Source: Oryzomicrobium sp. (lineage in GTDB: Bacteria > Pseudomonadota > Gammaproteobacteria > Burkholderiales > Rhodocyclaceae). Taken from it: a DNA stretch of 64,000 nucleotides. Below are positions 1 to 9,607 of this stretch, piece after piece. The stretch lies in assembly GCF_021287045.1 (NCBI RefSeq), contig NZ_JAJTBG010000010.1:1-64000 (forward strand), in the 5' to 3' direction. Position 1 is the first letter of the stretch. Each line of letters opens with the position of its first letter. The position numbers and the translations under genes were made by a program. The notes under the pieces were generated by a model, which searched no databases, was not told the origin of the DNA, and saw nothing but the letters and a program-made list of their open reading frames with translations.

Positions 1-52
1 CCGCCCCCAGAACCGCCGCCTTGCGTACTACTAGTTTGCTGGTCTCGCTCAT
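1..52 (-). CDS. 3-hydroxyacyl-CoA dehydrogenase family protein, N-terminus only (partial)
   Basis: Only the first 17 codons lie inside the window; the gene runs off its left edge. The peptide is short and basic and ends in VLGA, which reads as the start of the glycine-rich Rossmann loop (VLGAG) of NAD-dependent 3-hydroxyacyl-CoA dehydrogenases of fatty-acid beta-oxidation (FadB/HCD type). The ATG is preceded by an AAGGA ribosome-binding site, and the stop of the acyl-CoA synthetase lies 14 bases upstream on the same strand, so the two are probably co-transcribed. The family call rests on a very short stretch plus context; other Rossmann-fold dehydrogenases are possible. Confidence 0.55.
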   Translation of the reverse strand, partial: MSETSKLVVRKAAVLGA

Positions 53-66
53 GGTGCAGGGTTCCT

Positions 67-1710
67 TCATTTGACGAGTTGTTCGCGCATGGCGCGCTTG
101 TTGAGCTTGCCCACGCTGGTGCGGGCCAGGGCGTCCACGAAGCGGACGTTCTCGGGCACGCCGTACTTGGAGATGTGCCCCTGGTCGGCGAAGGTCTTGA
201 CGTGGGCCTGGATGTCGGCGGCTTCCACCTTGCCGGCGAAGTCGGGCTTGAGCACCACCAGGGCCAGGGGGCGCTCGCCCCACTTCTCGTCGGGCACGCC
301 GATTACCGCCACCTCGCTCACCGCCGGGTGGCGTCCGATCAGGTCTTCCAACTCCAGGGACGACACCCATTCGCCGCCGGTCTTGATCACGTCCTTGATG
401 CGGTCGGTGACTTGCAGGTAGCCGCGTCCGTCGATGTGGCCGATGTCCTGGGTGTGCAGCCAGCCGCCGTCCCACAGGTGCTCGGAGGCTTCCGGGCTGT
501 GCAGGTAGCCCTGGGTGAGCCAGGGGGTGCGGGCCACCACTTCGCCGGCGCTCTTGCCGTCATGGGGGCAGTCGTCCATGTGGGCATCCACGGTGCGCAG
601 GGCCACCAGGGGAACGGGACGGCCGGTCTTGACCCGCACCGCCACGCTGGCGTCGGCCTCCGCCTCCAAGTCGGTGGCGTCGAGCTGGGCCAGGGTCAGG
701 ATGGGACAGGTCTCGGACATGCCGTAGCCGGTAAAGACGTCGATGCCGCGCTCCAGGGCGGCCTTGGCCAGGCCGGTGGTGAGGGCCGAGCCGCCGATGA
801 TGACCTTCCAGTGGGACAGGTCCACCTGCTTGCCGTAGGGCGTCAGCAGCAGCATGTGCAGGATGGTGGGGACGCAGTGGGAGAAGGTGATCTTTTCCTT
901 TTCGATCAGCTTGAGGATGGCCTCGGGCTGGTAGCGCCCGGGATAGACCTGCTTCACCCCGGCCAGGGTGGCGATGTAGGGCACGCCCCAGGCGTGGACG
1001 TGGAACATGGGCGTCAGCGGCATGTACACGTCGTCCCGGTGGAAACGGCCTTGCTTCGGTGCCAGGGCGATGGCGTTGCACACCGCCAGGGTGTGCAGCA
1101 CCAACTGGCGGTGGCTGAAATAGACGCCCTTGGGCAGGCCGGTGGTGCCGGTGGTGTAGAAGGTGGTGGCCCGGGCGTTCTCGTCGAAATCGGGGAAATC
1201 GTAGTGGTCCGGGCAGTCGGCCAGCAGGGCCTCGTACTCGCCGGCGAAGCCCGCCGGGGGAGCGGGGTCTTCGTCGGAGAGCAGGACGATCTTCTTCACC
1301 GTGGCCAATTCGCCCTTGATCTGCTCCAGCACCGGCAGGAATTCCCGGTTCACCAGCAGCACGTCGGCCTGGGCGTGGTTCAGGGTGTAGAGGATCTGGT
1401 CCGGCGACAGGCGGATGTTCACCGTCTGCAGCACCGCCCCCAGCATGGGCACGCCGAAGAAGCATTCCAGGTAGCGGTGGCTGTCCCAGTCCATCACCGC
1501 CACCGTGTCGCCGCCCTGGACGCCCAGGCGGGTCAGGGCGTGGCCGAGGCGGTGGATGCGCCGGGCGAATTCCCGGTAGGTGAGACGCCGCTTGTCCGCG
1601 TAGACGATCTCCTGGTCCGGCGCCACGGCCAGGGGCGTATGGAGCAGCTGCTTGATCAGCAGCGGGTAGGTGTAGGCGGAAGGGGTGACCTGGATGGGCT
1701 GCACGGACAT
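67..1710 (-). CDS. AMP-forming fatty acyl-CoA synthetase
   Basis: This 547-residue enzyme should activate a fatty acid with ATP and CoA to give acyl-CoA, AMP and pyrophosphate in the cytoplasm. The adenylate-forming signature TTGTTGLPKG lies at about residues 186-195, the YGMSET motif at about 329-334, the hinge/TQDIG region near 420 and the C-terminal catalytic lysine in SVGKLNK near 537. Length and motif order fit the AMP-binding superfamily, in particular the medium/long-chain acyl-CoA synthetase (AlkK-like) branch. The gene lies 14 bases ahead of a 3-hydroxyacyl-CoA dehydrogenase start on the same strand, which supports a role in fatty-acid degradation. An AraC-type regulator is divergently transcribed and may control it. 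Exact chain-length specificity cannot be read from the sequence. Confidence 0.9.
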   Translation of the reverse strand: MSVQPIQVTPSAYTYPLLIKQLLHTPLAVAPDQEIVYADKRRLTYREFARRIHRLGHALTRLGVQGGDTVAVMDWDSHRYLECFFGVPMLGAVLQTVNIRLSPDQILYTLNHAQADVLLVNREFLPVLEQIKGELATVKKIVLLSDEDPAPPAGFAGEYEALLADCPDHYDFPDFDENARATTFYTTGTTGLPKGVYFSHRQLVLHTLAVCNAIALAPKQGRFHRDDVYMPLTPMFHVHAWGVPYIATLAGVKQVYPGRYQPEAILKLIEKEKITFSHCVPTILHMLLLTPYGKQVDLSHWKVIIGGSALTTGLAKAALERGIDVFTGYGMSETCPILTLAQLDATDLEAEADASVAVRVKTGRPVPLVALRTVDAHMDDCPHDGKSAGEVVARTPWLTQGYLHSPEASEHLWDGGWLHTQDIGHIDGRGYLQVTDRIKDVIKTGGEWVSSLELEDLIGRHPAVSEVAVIGVPDEKWGERPLALVVLKPDFAGKVEAADIQAHVKTFADQGHISKYGVPENVRFVDALARTSVGKLNKRAMREQLVK

Positions 1711-1968
1711 GGGCGTGTCTCCAAATTCGTTCTGTTTATCGCCTGTCGGGCCGGCGTGGGCGCCTGGAAAACATGCGCATCGCGCCGCCCTTGGCGGTTT
1801 GCGGCACTATGAGCCGCTTGCCTGAACTGCACGGGCGAAATCGCAAAAATCCCGAAAAACCGTGGACTTCTCGGTGGATTCTATAAATCTGCCGCCTCCG
1901 CACCGATAACCGGTTGCGCCGAAATACTTGCATAATCGGCCAAACTTCCTGCGGCACTGCACAACACC

Positions 1969-2982
1969 ATGGCGTTTGACGACTCCGCTTCCAGCACCGT
2001 TCCCATGTCCTTCGTCCACAGCCTGCTGCGGGGCACGCCCCTGGCGCCGGCGGCCCAGGCGGACGCCCTGTCCCGGGCCGGGGTCTCCCCGGCCCTGCTG
2101 GGGGCGGATACGGCCCGGGTGACCACGGAGCAGTTCGCCGCCCTCTACCAGTTGCTGGCGCGGGAGCTGGACGACGAACTGCCGGGCATGTTCTCCCGGC
2201 CGGTGCGGGCCGGAGCCTTCAAGTTCCTGTGCCTGAGCCTGATGGAATCGGCCAACTTGCAGACCGCCCTGTTCCGCTTCACCCGCTTCTTCCACCTGGT
2301 GCTGGACGACTTCGCCATCGAGCTGGCCCGCCAGGGTGGCCTGGTGCGCATGGCCCTGATTCCCCAGACGCCGGCGGCGCCGGCCAACACCTTCGGCCAG
2401 GAGATCATGCTCAAGCTGATCCACGGCGTGGCCTCCTGGCTGACCGGCCACCGCATGGTCATGGCCCGGGTGGATTGCGCCTATCCCCGGCCGCGCCATG
2501 CCTCCGAATACGGCTTTCTCTACCCGGGACCGGTGCATTTCGACCAGCCGGTGTCCGCCCTGCATTTCGAGGCCAGCCAGCTGGCCGCGCCGATCCGCCA
2601 GGACCGCCGTTCCCTCAGCACCTTCCTGGCCCGGGCGCCGGGGGACTGGCTGTTCGTCTCGTTCAAGGAGCACCCCACCAGCCAGCGGGTGCGCGAGCTG
2701 CTGCGGGCGCGGCTGTCACAGCCGCCCACGGCCGGCGCGGTGGCGGCCGAGCTACACCTGTCGCTACGCACCCTGACGCGGCGCCTGGCGGACGAAGGGA
2801 CCACGTTCCAGTCCCTCAAGGACGAGTTGCGCCGAGACACCGCCATCCACCGCCTGACCACCGGCGACACGCCCATCGCCGCCATCGGCCAGGAGGTGGG
2901 CTTCGAGGACCCCAACACCTTTCACCGGGCCTTCCGCAAATGGACCGGCAGCACGCCGGGGGCCTATCGCCTGCGGCGCTGA
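1969..2982 (+). CDS. AraC family transcriptional regulator with arabinose-binding-like N-domain
   Basis: The product is a 337-residue DNA-binding regulator. Residues 1 to about 230 look like the AraC-type ligand-binding domain found in OruR-like regulators, and the last 90 or so residues form the double helix-turn-helix (SLRTLTRRLADEG for the first HTH, GFEDPNTFHRAFRKWTG for the second). It is divergent from the acyl-CoA synthetase gene, with 258 bases between the two starts, which is the usual arrangement for a local regulator. Control of fatty-acid use is therefore a reasonable inference, but the ligand is unknown. Confidence 0.9.
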   Translation: MAFDDSASSTVPMSFVHSLLRGTPLAPAAQADALSRAGVSPALLGADTARVTTEQFAALYQLLARELDDELPGMFSRPVRAGAFKFLCLSLMESANLQTALFRFTRFFHLVLDDFAIELARQGGLVRMALIPQTPAAPANTFGQEIMLKLIHGVASWLTGHRMVMARVDCAYPRPRHASEYGFLYPGPVHFDQPVSALHFEASQLAAPIRQDRRSLSTFLARAPGDWLFVSFKEHPTSQRVRELLRARLSQPPTAGAVAAELHLSLRTLTRRLADEGTTFQSLKDELRRDTAIHRLTTGDTPIAAIGQEVGFEDPNTFHRAFRKWTGSTPGAYRLRR

Positions 2983-3205
2983 GCCGGGTTCCGGCCGGGG
3001 CCGGCAGGCGCCAATCCTGGATACAAGCCATTCCACCCAGCGGGGCCACCGCCCTCCTCCGTAAATCCCCGGATTGCCGGCGCCATGGAAGGGAGTAAGG
3101 TCCTGTCCTCAGGCGTTCCGGCCCTGCGGTCACGGGCGCCGTTGCGGCCTATTCCCGCGCTTCCTTCGCCTTCCACACTTTTTACCGGCTTTGGCCCCCG
3201 CTCCC

Positions 3206-3970
3206 GTGCTCGACGATCACCTTCTGCTCGCCCTCACCCTGGTCCTGGTCGGCTTCGCGGCCTGGGTCCACGGTTTCATCGGCATCGGCTTCCCGCTCAT
3301 TTCCACCCCGACCCTGGCGGCAGTGACCGACCTGAAGACGGCGGTGGTGCTGACGGTGATCCCCAACATCGCCCTCAACACCATGTCGATCCTGCGCGGC
3401 GGCAACCTGGGGGCCAGCCTGCTACCCCACTGGCGGCTACCCTGCTACGTGCTGCTGGGCAGCCTGGTGGGCACCCATTTTTTGATTGGCATCCCCGGAG
3501 CGCCACTCAAGATTCTGCTGGCGGTGATGATGCTGGTGTCGGTGGCGATGAACCGCATCAAGGGCTTCGACTGGGGCTTCATCCGCCGCTCGCCGCGCAC
3601 CTGGGAGGCGGTGGCAGGCCTGACCGGCGGCCTGCTGTCGGGGACGGTGAACGTCTCGGTGCCGCCGCTGGCCATCTATTTCATGGCCCTGGGCCTGGCG
3701 CCCACGGCCACCATCCAGATCTTCAACCTGTGCTTCATCGTCGGCAAGCTGACCCAGGCCGGCTCCCTGGCTGCCGCCGGCGAGATCGGCTGGAGCGACC
3801 TGCCCGGCAACCTAGGGTTGACCGTGCTGGCGGTGGGCGCCCTGCTGCTCGGCATGCGCCTCCAGGCCCGCACCTCGCCGGCCCAGTACCGGAAGTATTT
3901 GAACCTGTCGCTGGTGGCCATGGCCCTGCTGCTGCTCGGCCAGGAAGGCTGGCGCGCCCTGGCCCGCTAG
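3206..3970 (+). CDS. TauE/SafE (TSUP) family membrane permease
   Basis: This is a polytopic inner-membrane protein of the sulfite exporter TauE/SafE family, which moves sulfur-containing or other small organic anions. Several hydrophobic segments are visible, with the family-typical first repeat around WVHGFIGIGFPLIST followed by a second repeat starting near LTGGLLSGTVNVSVPPLAIY. I chose the GTG at 3206, which gives 254 residues, the usual family size. Reading from the in-frame TTG at 3074 would add 44 arginine- and proline-rich residues that look like untranslated leader. No substrate hint comes from the neighbours. Confidence 0.8.
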   Translation: MLDDHLLLALTLVLVGFAAWVHGFIGIGFPLISTPTLAAVTDLKTAVVLTVIPNIALNTMSILRGGNLGASLLPHWRLPCYVLLGSLVGTHFLIGIPGAPLKILLAVMMLVSVAMNRIKGFDWGFIRRSPRTWEAVAGLTGGLLSGTVNVSVPPLAIYFMALGLAPTATIQIFNLCFIVGKLTQAGSLAAAGEIGWSDLPGNLGLTVLAVGALLLGMRLQARTSPAQYRKYLNLSLVAMALLLLGQEGWRALAR

Positions 3971-3979
3971 GGCGGGCTG

Positions 3980-4642
3980 TCAGTACTCCACCGGCAAGGG
4001 GTCCAGGCTGCGCCACAGGTACCAGGTGGCCACGGTGCGCCAGGGGCGCCAGCGTTCGCCGAATTCGGCCAGCTCGGCCAGGGATGCGGCCTCGCCGGCG
4101 AAGTAGTGCAGCCTGATGGCCCGGACCAGCCCCAGGTCCTGGAGCGGATACACGTCCGGGCGCAGCAGGTTGAAGATCAGGAACATTTCCGCCGTCCACC
4201 GGCCGATGCCCCGCACCCGGGTCAGCTCGGCGATCACCGCCGCGTCGTCCATGACGCGCCAGCGGCGGGGGTCCAGTTCCCCGTCGTCGAAATGCCGGGC
4301 CAGGTCGCGCAGGTAGTCGGCCTTGCGCCGCGACAGCCCGCAGGCGGCCAGCCCGTCGCCCTCCACCGCCAGCACCTGGGCTGGCGTGGGTGCCGCCGCT
4401 GCACGTCCTTCGACCTCCGCCAGCCGGGCGACGAAGCGCCCCCACACGGCGTCGGCGGCCTTCACCGAAATCTGCTGCCCGACGATGGCCCGGGCCAGGG
4501 TGGTGAATGGATCGCCCCGGCACACCAGGCCGCCGCCATGGCGCTGCACCAGCCCGGCCATGACGGCATCGCCGGCAGCCAGCTCCCGGACCGCATCGTC
4601 CCAGTATGCAGGCGTCGTCCGCTTCACAGGCACCGACTTCAT
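3980..4642 (-). CDS. DNA-3-methyladenine glycosylase II (AlkA-like, HhH-GPD)
   Basis: A 220-residue base-excision-repair glycosylase that removes alkylated purines from DNA. The helix-hairpin-helix is at VRGIGRWTAEMF (about residues 143-154) and the likely catalytic aspartate is D169 in PLQDLGL. The WRPWRTVATWYLW segment near the C-terminus matches the corresponding AlkA region. It lacks the extra N-terminal domain of Escherichia coli AlkA, so it is the short catalytic form. The gene is convergent with the TauE-like permease and divergent from mobA, and its start region lies close to the mobA start. Confidence 0.88.
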   Translation of the reverse strand: MKSVPVKRTTPAYWDDAVRELAAGDAVMAGLVQRHGGGLVCRGDPFTTLARAIVGQQISVKAADAVWGRFVARLAEVEGRAAAAPTPAQVLAVEGDGLAACGLSRRKADYLRDLARHFDDGELDPRRWRVMDDAAVIAELTRVRGIGRWTAEMFLIFNLLRPDVYPLQDLGLVRAIRLHYFAGEAASLAELAEFGERWRPWRTVATWYLWRSLDPLPVEY

Positions 4643-4692
4643 TTCCCGCCTCCTTGCCCATCCTTGCCGGAAAAGCCGGCTACCATCCGCCC

Positions 4693-5379
4693 ATGACGAT
4701 CGACACCCGTTCCACTTCCCATCTCCCGGCCGCCGATTCCACTATTCATCGGGTCGCCGGCCTGGTCCTGGCCGGCGGCGAAGGACGCCGCATGGGCGGC
4801 CAGGACAAGGGACTGCTGCCCTACCATGGCGTTCCCCTGGCCCTCCACGCCGCCCGGCGCCTCGCCGCCCAGGCGTGCCCGGTGCTGATCAGCGCCAACC
4901 GTCATTTGGAAGAATACCGGGGCTTCGGCTACCCGGTGGTGCAGGACACCCTGCCCGGATTCAACGGCCCCCTGGCCGGCATCCTGGCCGCCATGGCCGC
5001 TCTCGACACCCTGGCAACGGAGGGTGAGCCCCCCGCCTACCTGGCGGTGGTGCCCTGCGACACCCCCCATTTTCCCGCCGACCTGGTGCCGCGCCTGCTG
5101 GCGGCGGCCTCCGGCGGAAAAGCCGTCGTCCACGCCGCCGCGGGAGGCCGGGACCACTACGCCTGCGCCCTGCTGCGCACCGACCTGGCCGCCGACCTGG
5201 CGGCCTATCTGGCGGGCGGAGGACGCTCGATCCGCGGCTGGTATGAACGCCACGGGGCGGCCACTGTCATATTTGCCGACCCGGACGCCTTCGCAAACCT
5301 AAACAGCCCCGATAGCCTCTTGGCGGCGGAAGCGGCGGAAAAAGGCAAAAAACCCCAGGGAAAAACGCAAAAGCATTGA
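4693..5379 (+). CDS. mobA: Molybdenum cofactor guanylyltransferase
   Basis: MobA transfers GMP from GTP to molybdopterin to make the bis-guanine dinucleotide cofactor used by DMSO-reductase-family enzymes. The nucleotide-binding signature LAGGEGRRMGGQDKG is at about residues 26-40, followed by FNGPLAGILA and the VVPCDTPHFP motif typical of this transferase fold. The ATG at 4693 gives 228 residues; an upstream in-frame start at 4606 would add a weakly conserved tail and overlap the divergent alkA-like gene. A C-terminal Lys-rich tail is present. No other molybdenum genes are nearby. Confidence 0.9.
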   Translation: MTIDTRSTSHLPAADSTIHRVAGLVLAGGEGRRMGGQDKGLLPYHGVPLALHAARRLAAQACPVLISANRHLEEYRGFGYPVVQDTLPGFNGPLAGILAAMAALDTLATEGEPPAYLAVVPCDTPHFPADLVPRLLAAASGGKAVVHAAAGGRDHYACALLRTDLAADLAAYLAGGGRSIRGWYERHGAATVIFADPDAFANLNSPDSLLAAEAAEKGKKPQGKTQKH

Positions 5380-5665
5380 CGCAAATACATGACCAAAATC
5401 AAACAGCTAGGCCTGTTGCGCGTCTAACCTTGCCTTGGCCCGCATTGGTGTTTCCGAGCCTTCGCGTTATTCTCTGGCGAAAAGAACTCAGGCGGCATCC
5501 TCACTCGCTTCCGGCACCATGCATTCCGTTTGCACCCGCGCCCCGGCGCACAACAACAACGATTACGACGATTTGGCAGCGGCGTTGACCGGGCAGTATC
5601 CGACTTTCACCTTCCGGCCGGGCTTAGCCGGGTAAACGCGGAATTTAGCGAGGAATCCAGTCATC

Positions 5666-6910
5666 GTGACGACCCGATACGCCTTCCTGCGGCCGCTGCT
5701 CGCCCCGAATCTGGCCTGGGCGGCCATCGACCTGGCGCTGGGCGCCCCGCAGGATTCACCTTCCGCCCCTATTTCCCCCAATCTCGTCGCCGCGGATTTT
5801 GGCGACGCCTTCGGCCCGACCCGGGCGACCCGTTGGCCCGTGCTGATCCGGGGCCTCCACCCGGACGACGACGCCGGCGCCCCCGCCCGGGCGCCCGCCG
5901 GCTACGGTCGGGAACAGCCCCTCACGCCGTTTGCCGTCCCCCTCCCGGCCGACCCAGCGAACCCTGCCCCAGCCCGCATCGCCGCCCTGGCCGATGCCGG
6001 CCTGATCGCCGCCCTCTGGCACCGGGAACCGTCCTCCTTCAAGGCCCTCATCGACGGGCAACTGCCCGGCACCGGCTGGGACGTGGTGGATGCCCAACTG
6101 GCCCGAGACAGCATCTCGCCCCACCTGCTGCTGCATTTCCGCGAGGAAGGCCGGCCCCTGGTGGGGCTCCAGGTAGCCAGTGCCGATCTGTTCGACTGGT
6201 GCGCCAGCCGCGGTTTCACCCTCCTCGGCGCCGAATTCGTCAGTCGCCCCGAGGTGGACCCCCACTCCCCCGCCGATCCGACCAAGCTCAAACTGCTGCG
6301 GTTGCTCTCCCTGGTGGTCCAGGACGCCCACACCAGTGAGCTGGAAGAAGTGTTCCGGGGCGAACCGAAGCTGCTCTACAACCTGCTGCGGCTGGTCAAT
6401 TCGGTGTCGGTGGGCAGCCCCACCAAGGTCACCAGCCTGTCCCAGGCCCTGCTCCTGCTCGGCCGGCGCCAGCTGCAGCGCTGGCTGCAACTGCTCATCT
6501 ACGCCAACCAGTTCAGCCAGCCCCAGCAGCCCAATCCCCTGCTCAAGCAGGCCGCCTACCGGGGAAGCCTGCTCGAAGGGCTGCTCCACAACGCCATTGC
6601 CCAGAGCAACGCCGAGGAATGCCCGGACTGCGCCTACATGGTGGGCGTGTTCTCCCTGCTGCCCACCCTGCTCCACCTGCCCATGGCCGACATCCTGGCC
6701 AACCTGCCCCTGCCCGAGGAAGTGGCCGCCGGCCTGCTCCACGGCGAGGGCATCCTGGGCTGGGGGCTGGGCATCGTCGCCGCCGCCGAACAGGGCGACT
6801 TCGACATCGGTACCAAGGCCCTGGCCCAGGCCGGCGTCGATCCGGTCCAGTGGCTGCGCATCCAGCAGCAGGCGTTCGGCTGGACCAGCCAGCTGGACAC
6901 GGACAACTAG
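5666..6910 (+). CDS. EAL-like/HDOD signalling protein (YuxH type)
   Basis: This 414-residue cytoplasmic protein has an N-terminal half with the layout of a degenerate EAL-type domain (no EAL signature or metal ligands visible) and a C-terminal HDOD domain from about residue 205 to 400, recognised by LLYNLLRLVNSVS and the following TSLSQALLLLGRRQLQRWL. HDOD domains are non-catalytic relatives of HD phosphohydrolases found in signalling proteins. The next gene, a PAS-GGDEF-EAL protein, starts 17 bases after this stop, so the two are very likely co-transcribed and may act together on cyclic-di-GMP. I read from 5666 (GTG codon); upstream is a 286-base gap. Confidence 0.8.
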   Translation: MTTRYAFLRPLLAPNLAWAAIDLALGAPQDSPSAPISPNLVAADFGDAFGPTRATRWPVLIRGLHPDDDAGAPARAPAGYGREQPLTPFAVPLPADPANPAPARIAALADAGLIAALWHREPSSFKALIDGQLPGTGWDVVDAQLARDSISPHLLLHFREEGRPLVGLQVASADLFDWCASRGFTLLGAEFVSRPEVDPHSPADPTKLKLLRLLSLVVQDAHTSELEEVFRGEPKLLYNLLRLVNSVSVGSPTKVTSLSQALLLLGRRQLQRWLQLLIYANQFSQPQQPNPLLKQAAYRGSLLEGLLHNAIAQSNAEECPDCAYMVGVFSLLPTLLHLPMADILANLPLPEEVAAGLLHGEGILGWGLGIVAAAEQGDFDIGTKALAQAGVDPVQWLRIQQQAFGWTSQLDTDN

Positions 6911-6927
6911 GCCGCCGCACCGCGCCC

Positions 6928-9540
6928 ATGCCCTCGACCCGGATCACCGTGGCCCCCGAACTCGACCCGATTCCTGCCGCCCTGGCCACCCAAGCCGCCC
7001 GCATCGGCGACCTGGATTTGGCCGGGCGCCTGGCCGCCGCCCTGCTCGGCGGCAACGGCGCGCTGCCGGACGAACTGATCCGCGCCCTGTGTTGCAGCGC
7101 CCTGGAAAGCCCCGACGGCTGCTTTGTCAGTTGCCTCGACGACCTGGCCGCCGACGACGCGGCCGCCCCCCGGGGCGCCCTGGGACCCGAAATCCGCTTC
7201 GCCGCCTACCGGGACGCCCTGCCCGCCCCCTGGCGCCAGCTGTTCCGCCAGGCCCTGGAAAGCGGCCTGCCGGTGGTGGCCGACGGCCACCTGAGCGATG
7301 ACGGCATCCCCCGCCTGGGCGTGACCCTGCGCCACGGCCCGGCACCCCTGGGCATGGTCGGCGTGGCCGGCCGCCCCGGCGGCTACAGCGCCACGGAACA
7401 GCAGCGCTTCGCTGCAATCGCCGGCCTGCTCGCCCAGGGGCTGGAGGTGCGCCGGCAGTTGGCCGAGCGCCAGGCCGAGCTGGCCCGCAGCGAAGCCAAG
7501 GTGGCCCACCAGAGCCTGATCCTCGACCAGATCCACGATTCGGTCCTGACCCTGGACCTGTCCGGCTTCATCACCGGCTGGAACAAGGGTGCCGAGCGCC
7601 TCTTCGGCTACACCGCCGACGAGGCCCTGGGCCGCCACATCCTCTTCCTCTACGCCGACGAGCGGGAGGAGGACGAGATGTTCAACGCCTTCCTCGAAGG
7701 CAACCAGCGCGAGTTCGAGGTGCGCGGCCGGCGCAAGAACGGGGAAGAATTCTGGGCCAGCATCACCCTCTCCCTGGCCCGGGACGGCCAGGACCGGCCC
7801 CAGTCAATCATCGGCTACCTGATCGACATCACCGACCAGCTTTCCGCCCAGGAAAAACTGCGCCTGCACGCCCGCATCTTCGAACAGAGCAGCGAGGCGG
7901 TCGTGGTGGTGGAGCGCGGCGGCAACGTGGTTTCGGTGAACCGGGCGTTCACCGAGATCACCGGCTTCCGCGAGGACCAGGTGCTCGGCTACCCTCCGCG
8001 CATGCTCCTGGCCCTGCGCGACGACCCGGAAGCCACCGCCGTGGTCGAAGCCGCCCTGGCCGCCACCGGCACCTGGCAGGGCGAGCTGGAGGACGAGCGC
8101 AGCAACGGCGAGCGCTACCCGGCCGGGGTGTCCCTGGCCTTGGTGCGCAACGCCAGCGGCGAGGAAACCCACCGCTTCTTCGTGTTTTCCGACCTGACCG
8201 AGCGCAAGGCCCACGAGCAGCAGGTCTACCGGCTGGCCTACTACGACAGCCTGACCGGGCTGCCCAACCGCTCCCTGCTGTTCTCCCTGCTCGCCCAGGC
8301 CCTGCTCGAATCCCAGCGCCGCCAGAGCCACGGCGCCCTGCTGTTTGTCGACTTGAATCGTTTCAAGACGGTGAACGATTCCTACGGCCATGCCGCCGCC
8401 GACTCCCTGCTGCGCGACGTGGCCGAACGCCTGATCCGGACGGTGCGCGCCGAGGACGTGGTGGCCCGTCTGGGGGGCGACGAGTTCGTCATCGCCCTGA
8501 TGGACATCGCCCACCGGGACGACGCCGCCCGGGTGGCCTACAAGATCCACGACGCCCTGGCCCTGCCCTTCGTCGCCGGGGACGGCAGCCGGGAGGAAGT
8601 GCGCATCTCGGCGGCCATCGGCATCGCCCTCTTCCCCGACGACGGCCGCGACGCGGAAACCCTGCTGCGCCACGCCGACGTGGCCATGTACCGGGCCAAG
8701 CAATCCACCGCCGACGGCTTCCTGTTCTATTCCCAGGAGATGAACCGCCGCTCCCGGGAACGCCTCAAGCTCGAAGGCGCCCTGCGCCGGGCCCTGGAAC
8801 AGGGCGAGCTGAGCCTGCACTTCCAGCCCCAGCTATGCTTGTCCACCCAGCGCATCGTGGGCGCCGAGGCCCTGCTGCGCTGGCGCCACCCCGAGCTGGG
8901 GCCGATCCCGCCGGCGGAATTCATCCCCCTGGCCGAAGAAACCGGCCTGATCATCCCCATCGGCACCTGGGTCATCAACGCTGCCTGTGCCCAAGCCCAC
9001 GCCTGGCAAAAACAGGGGCTGCCCCAGGTGCGGCTGGCGGTGAACCTGTCGTCGCGCCAGTTCCTGCCCGGGCTGCCCCAGCAGATCAGCGAAATCCTGA
9101 CCCGCCATCAGTTGTCCGGCGACGTGCTGGAACTGGAGATCACCGAGTCGATGCTGATGCACAACACGGAGCGGGTGGTGGCGATGATGGAAGAATTCCA
9201 GCAGGCCGGCCTATCCCTCTCCCTGGACGACTTCGGCACCGGCTATTCGAGCCTGTCGTACCTGAAGCGCTTCCCCATCGACAACCTGAAGATCGACCAG
9301 TCCTTCGTCCGCGGCCTGCCCGAGGACGCCAACGACTCGGCCATCGCCCGGGCCATCATCGGCATGGCCAAGGCCCTCAAGCTGTGCGTCATCGCCGAAG
9401 GGGTGGAAACCGAGGCCCAGCTTCGCTTCCTGGCCGAAGCCGGCTGCGACGAGATCCAGGGCTACCACTTTTCTCCCCCGCTCCCCGCCGACCAATTCGC
9501 CGCCCTGCTGCTGCGGGTGAACGGCCCGGCCGGCCAGTAA
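6928..9540 (+). CDS. PAS-PAS-GGDEF-EAL cyclic-di-GMP turnover protein
   Basis: An 870-residue signalling protein. Residues 1-190 form a GAF-like region ending in a coiled linker, two PAS domains follow at about 195-305 and 310-428, then a GGDEF domain with an intact GGDEF at 516-520 and an inhibitory-site RAED at 507-510, then an EAL domain with EALLRW near 647, NLSSRQF, TESML, DDFGTGYSS, KIDQSF and AEGVETE. All catalytic residues of both domains appear present, so it could act as cyclase, phosphodiesterase or both. No transmembrane segment is seen, so sensing is cytoplasmic. It starts 17 bases after the HDOD gene. Confidence 0.93.
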   Translation: MPSTRITVAPELDPIPAALATQAARIGDLDLAGRLAAALLGGNGALPDELIRALCCSALESPDGCFVSCLDDLAADDAAAPRGALGPEIRFAAYRDALPAPWRQLFRQALESGLPVVADGHLSDDGIPRLGVTLRHGPAPLGMVGVAGRPGGYSATEQQRFAAIAGLLAQGLEVRRQLAERQAELARSEAKVAHQSLILDQIHDSVLTLDLSGFITGWNKGAERLFGYTADEALGRHILFLYADEREEDEMFNAFLEGNQREFEVRGRRKNGEEFWASITLSLARDGQDRPQSIIGYLIDITDQLSAQEKLRLHARIFEQSSEAVVVVERGGNVVSVNRAFTEITGFREDQVLGYPPRMLLALRDDPEATAVVEAALAATGTWQGELEDERSNGERYPAGVSLALVRNASGEETHRFFVFSDLTERKAHEQQVYRLAYYDSLTGLPNRSLLFSLLAQALLESQRRQSHGALLFVDLNRFKTVNDSYGHAAADSLLRDVAERLIRTVRAEDVVARLGGDEFVIALMDIAHRDDAARVAYKIHDALALPFVAGDGSREEVRISAAIGIALFPDDGRDAETLLRHADVAMYRAKQSTADGFLFYSQEMNRRSRERLKLEGALRRALEQGELSLHFQPQLCLSTQRIVGAEALLRWRHPELGPIPPAEFIPLAEETGLIIPIGTWVINAACAQAHAWQKQGLPQVRLAVNLSSRQFLPGLPQQISEILTRHQLSGDVLELEITESMLMHNTERVVAMMEEFQQAGLSLSLDDFGTGYSSLSYLKRFPIDNLKIDQSFVRGLPEDANDSAIARAIIGMAKALKLCVIAEGVETEAQLRFLAEAGCDEIQGYHFSPPLPADQFAALLLRVNGPAGQ

Positions 9541-9607
9541 ATCCGGCTCCGACGCCTGGCCCGTTCCGGCATGTCCGCCGGAGTGTAGCTCGCCATTGTC
9601 CGCGTCC

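Noticed and set aside
79-1812. 577-codon frame antisense to the acyl-CoA synthetase
   Set aside because: A shadow of a conserved enzyme gene; no ribosome site or motif.
3074-3205. N-terminal extension of the TauE-like permease from a TTG
   Set aside because: The extra 44 residues are rich in Arg/Pro/Cys and not hydrophobic, unlike the family; the GTG at 3206 gives a normal start.
5380-5665. Possible riboswitch before the HDOD gene
   Set aside because: The leader was checked for a cyclic-di-GMP aptamer pattern and none of the conserved elements were found.
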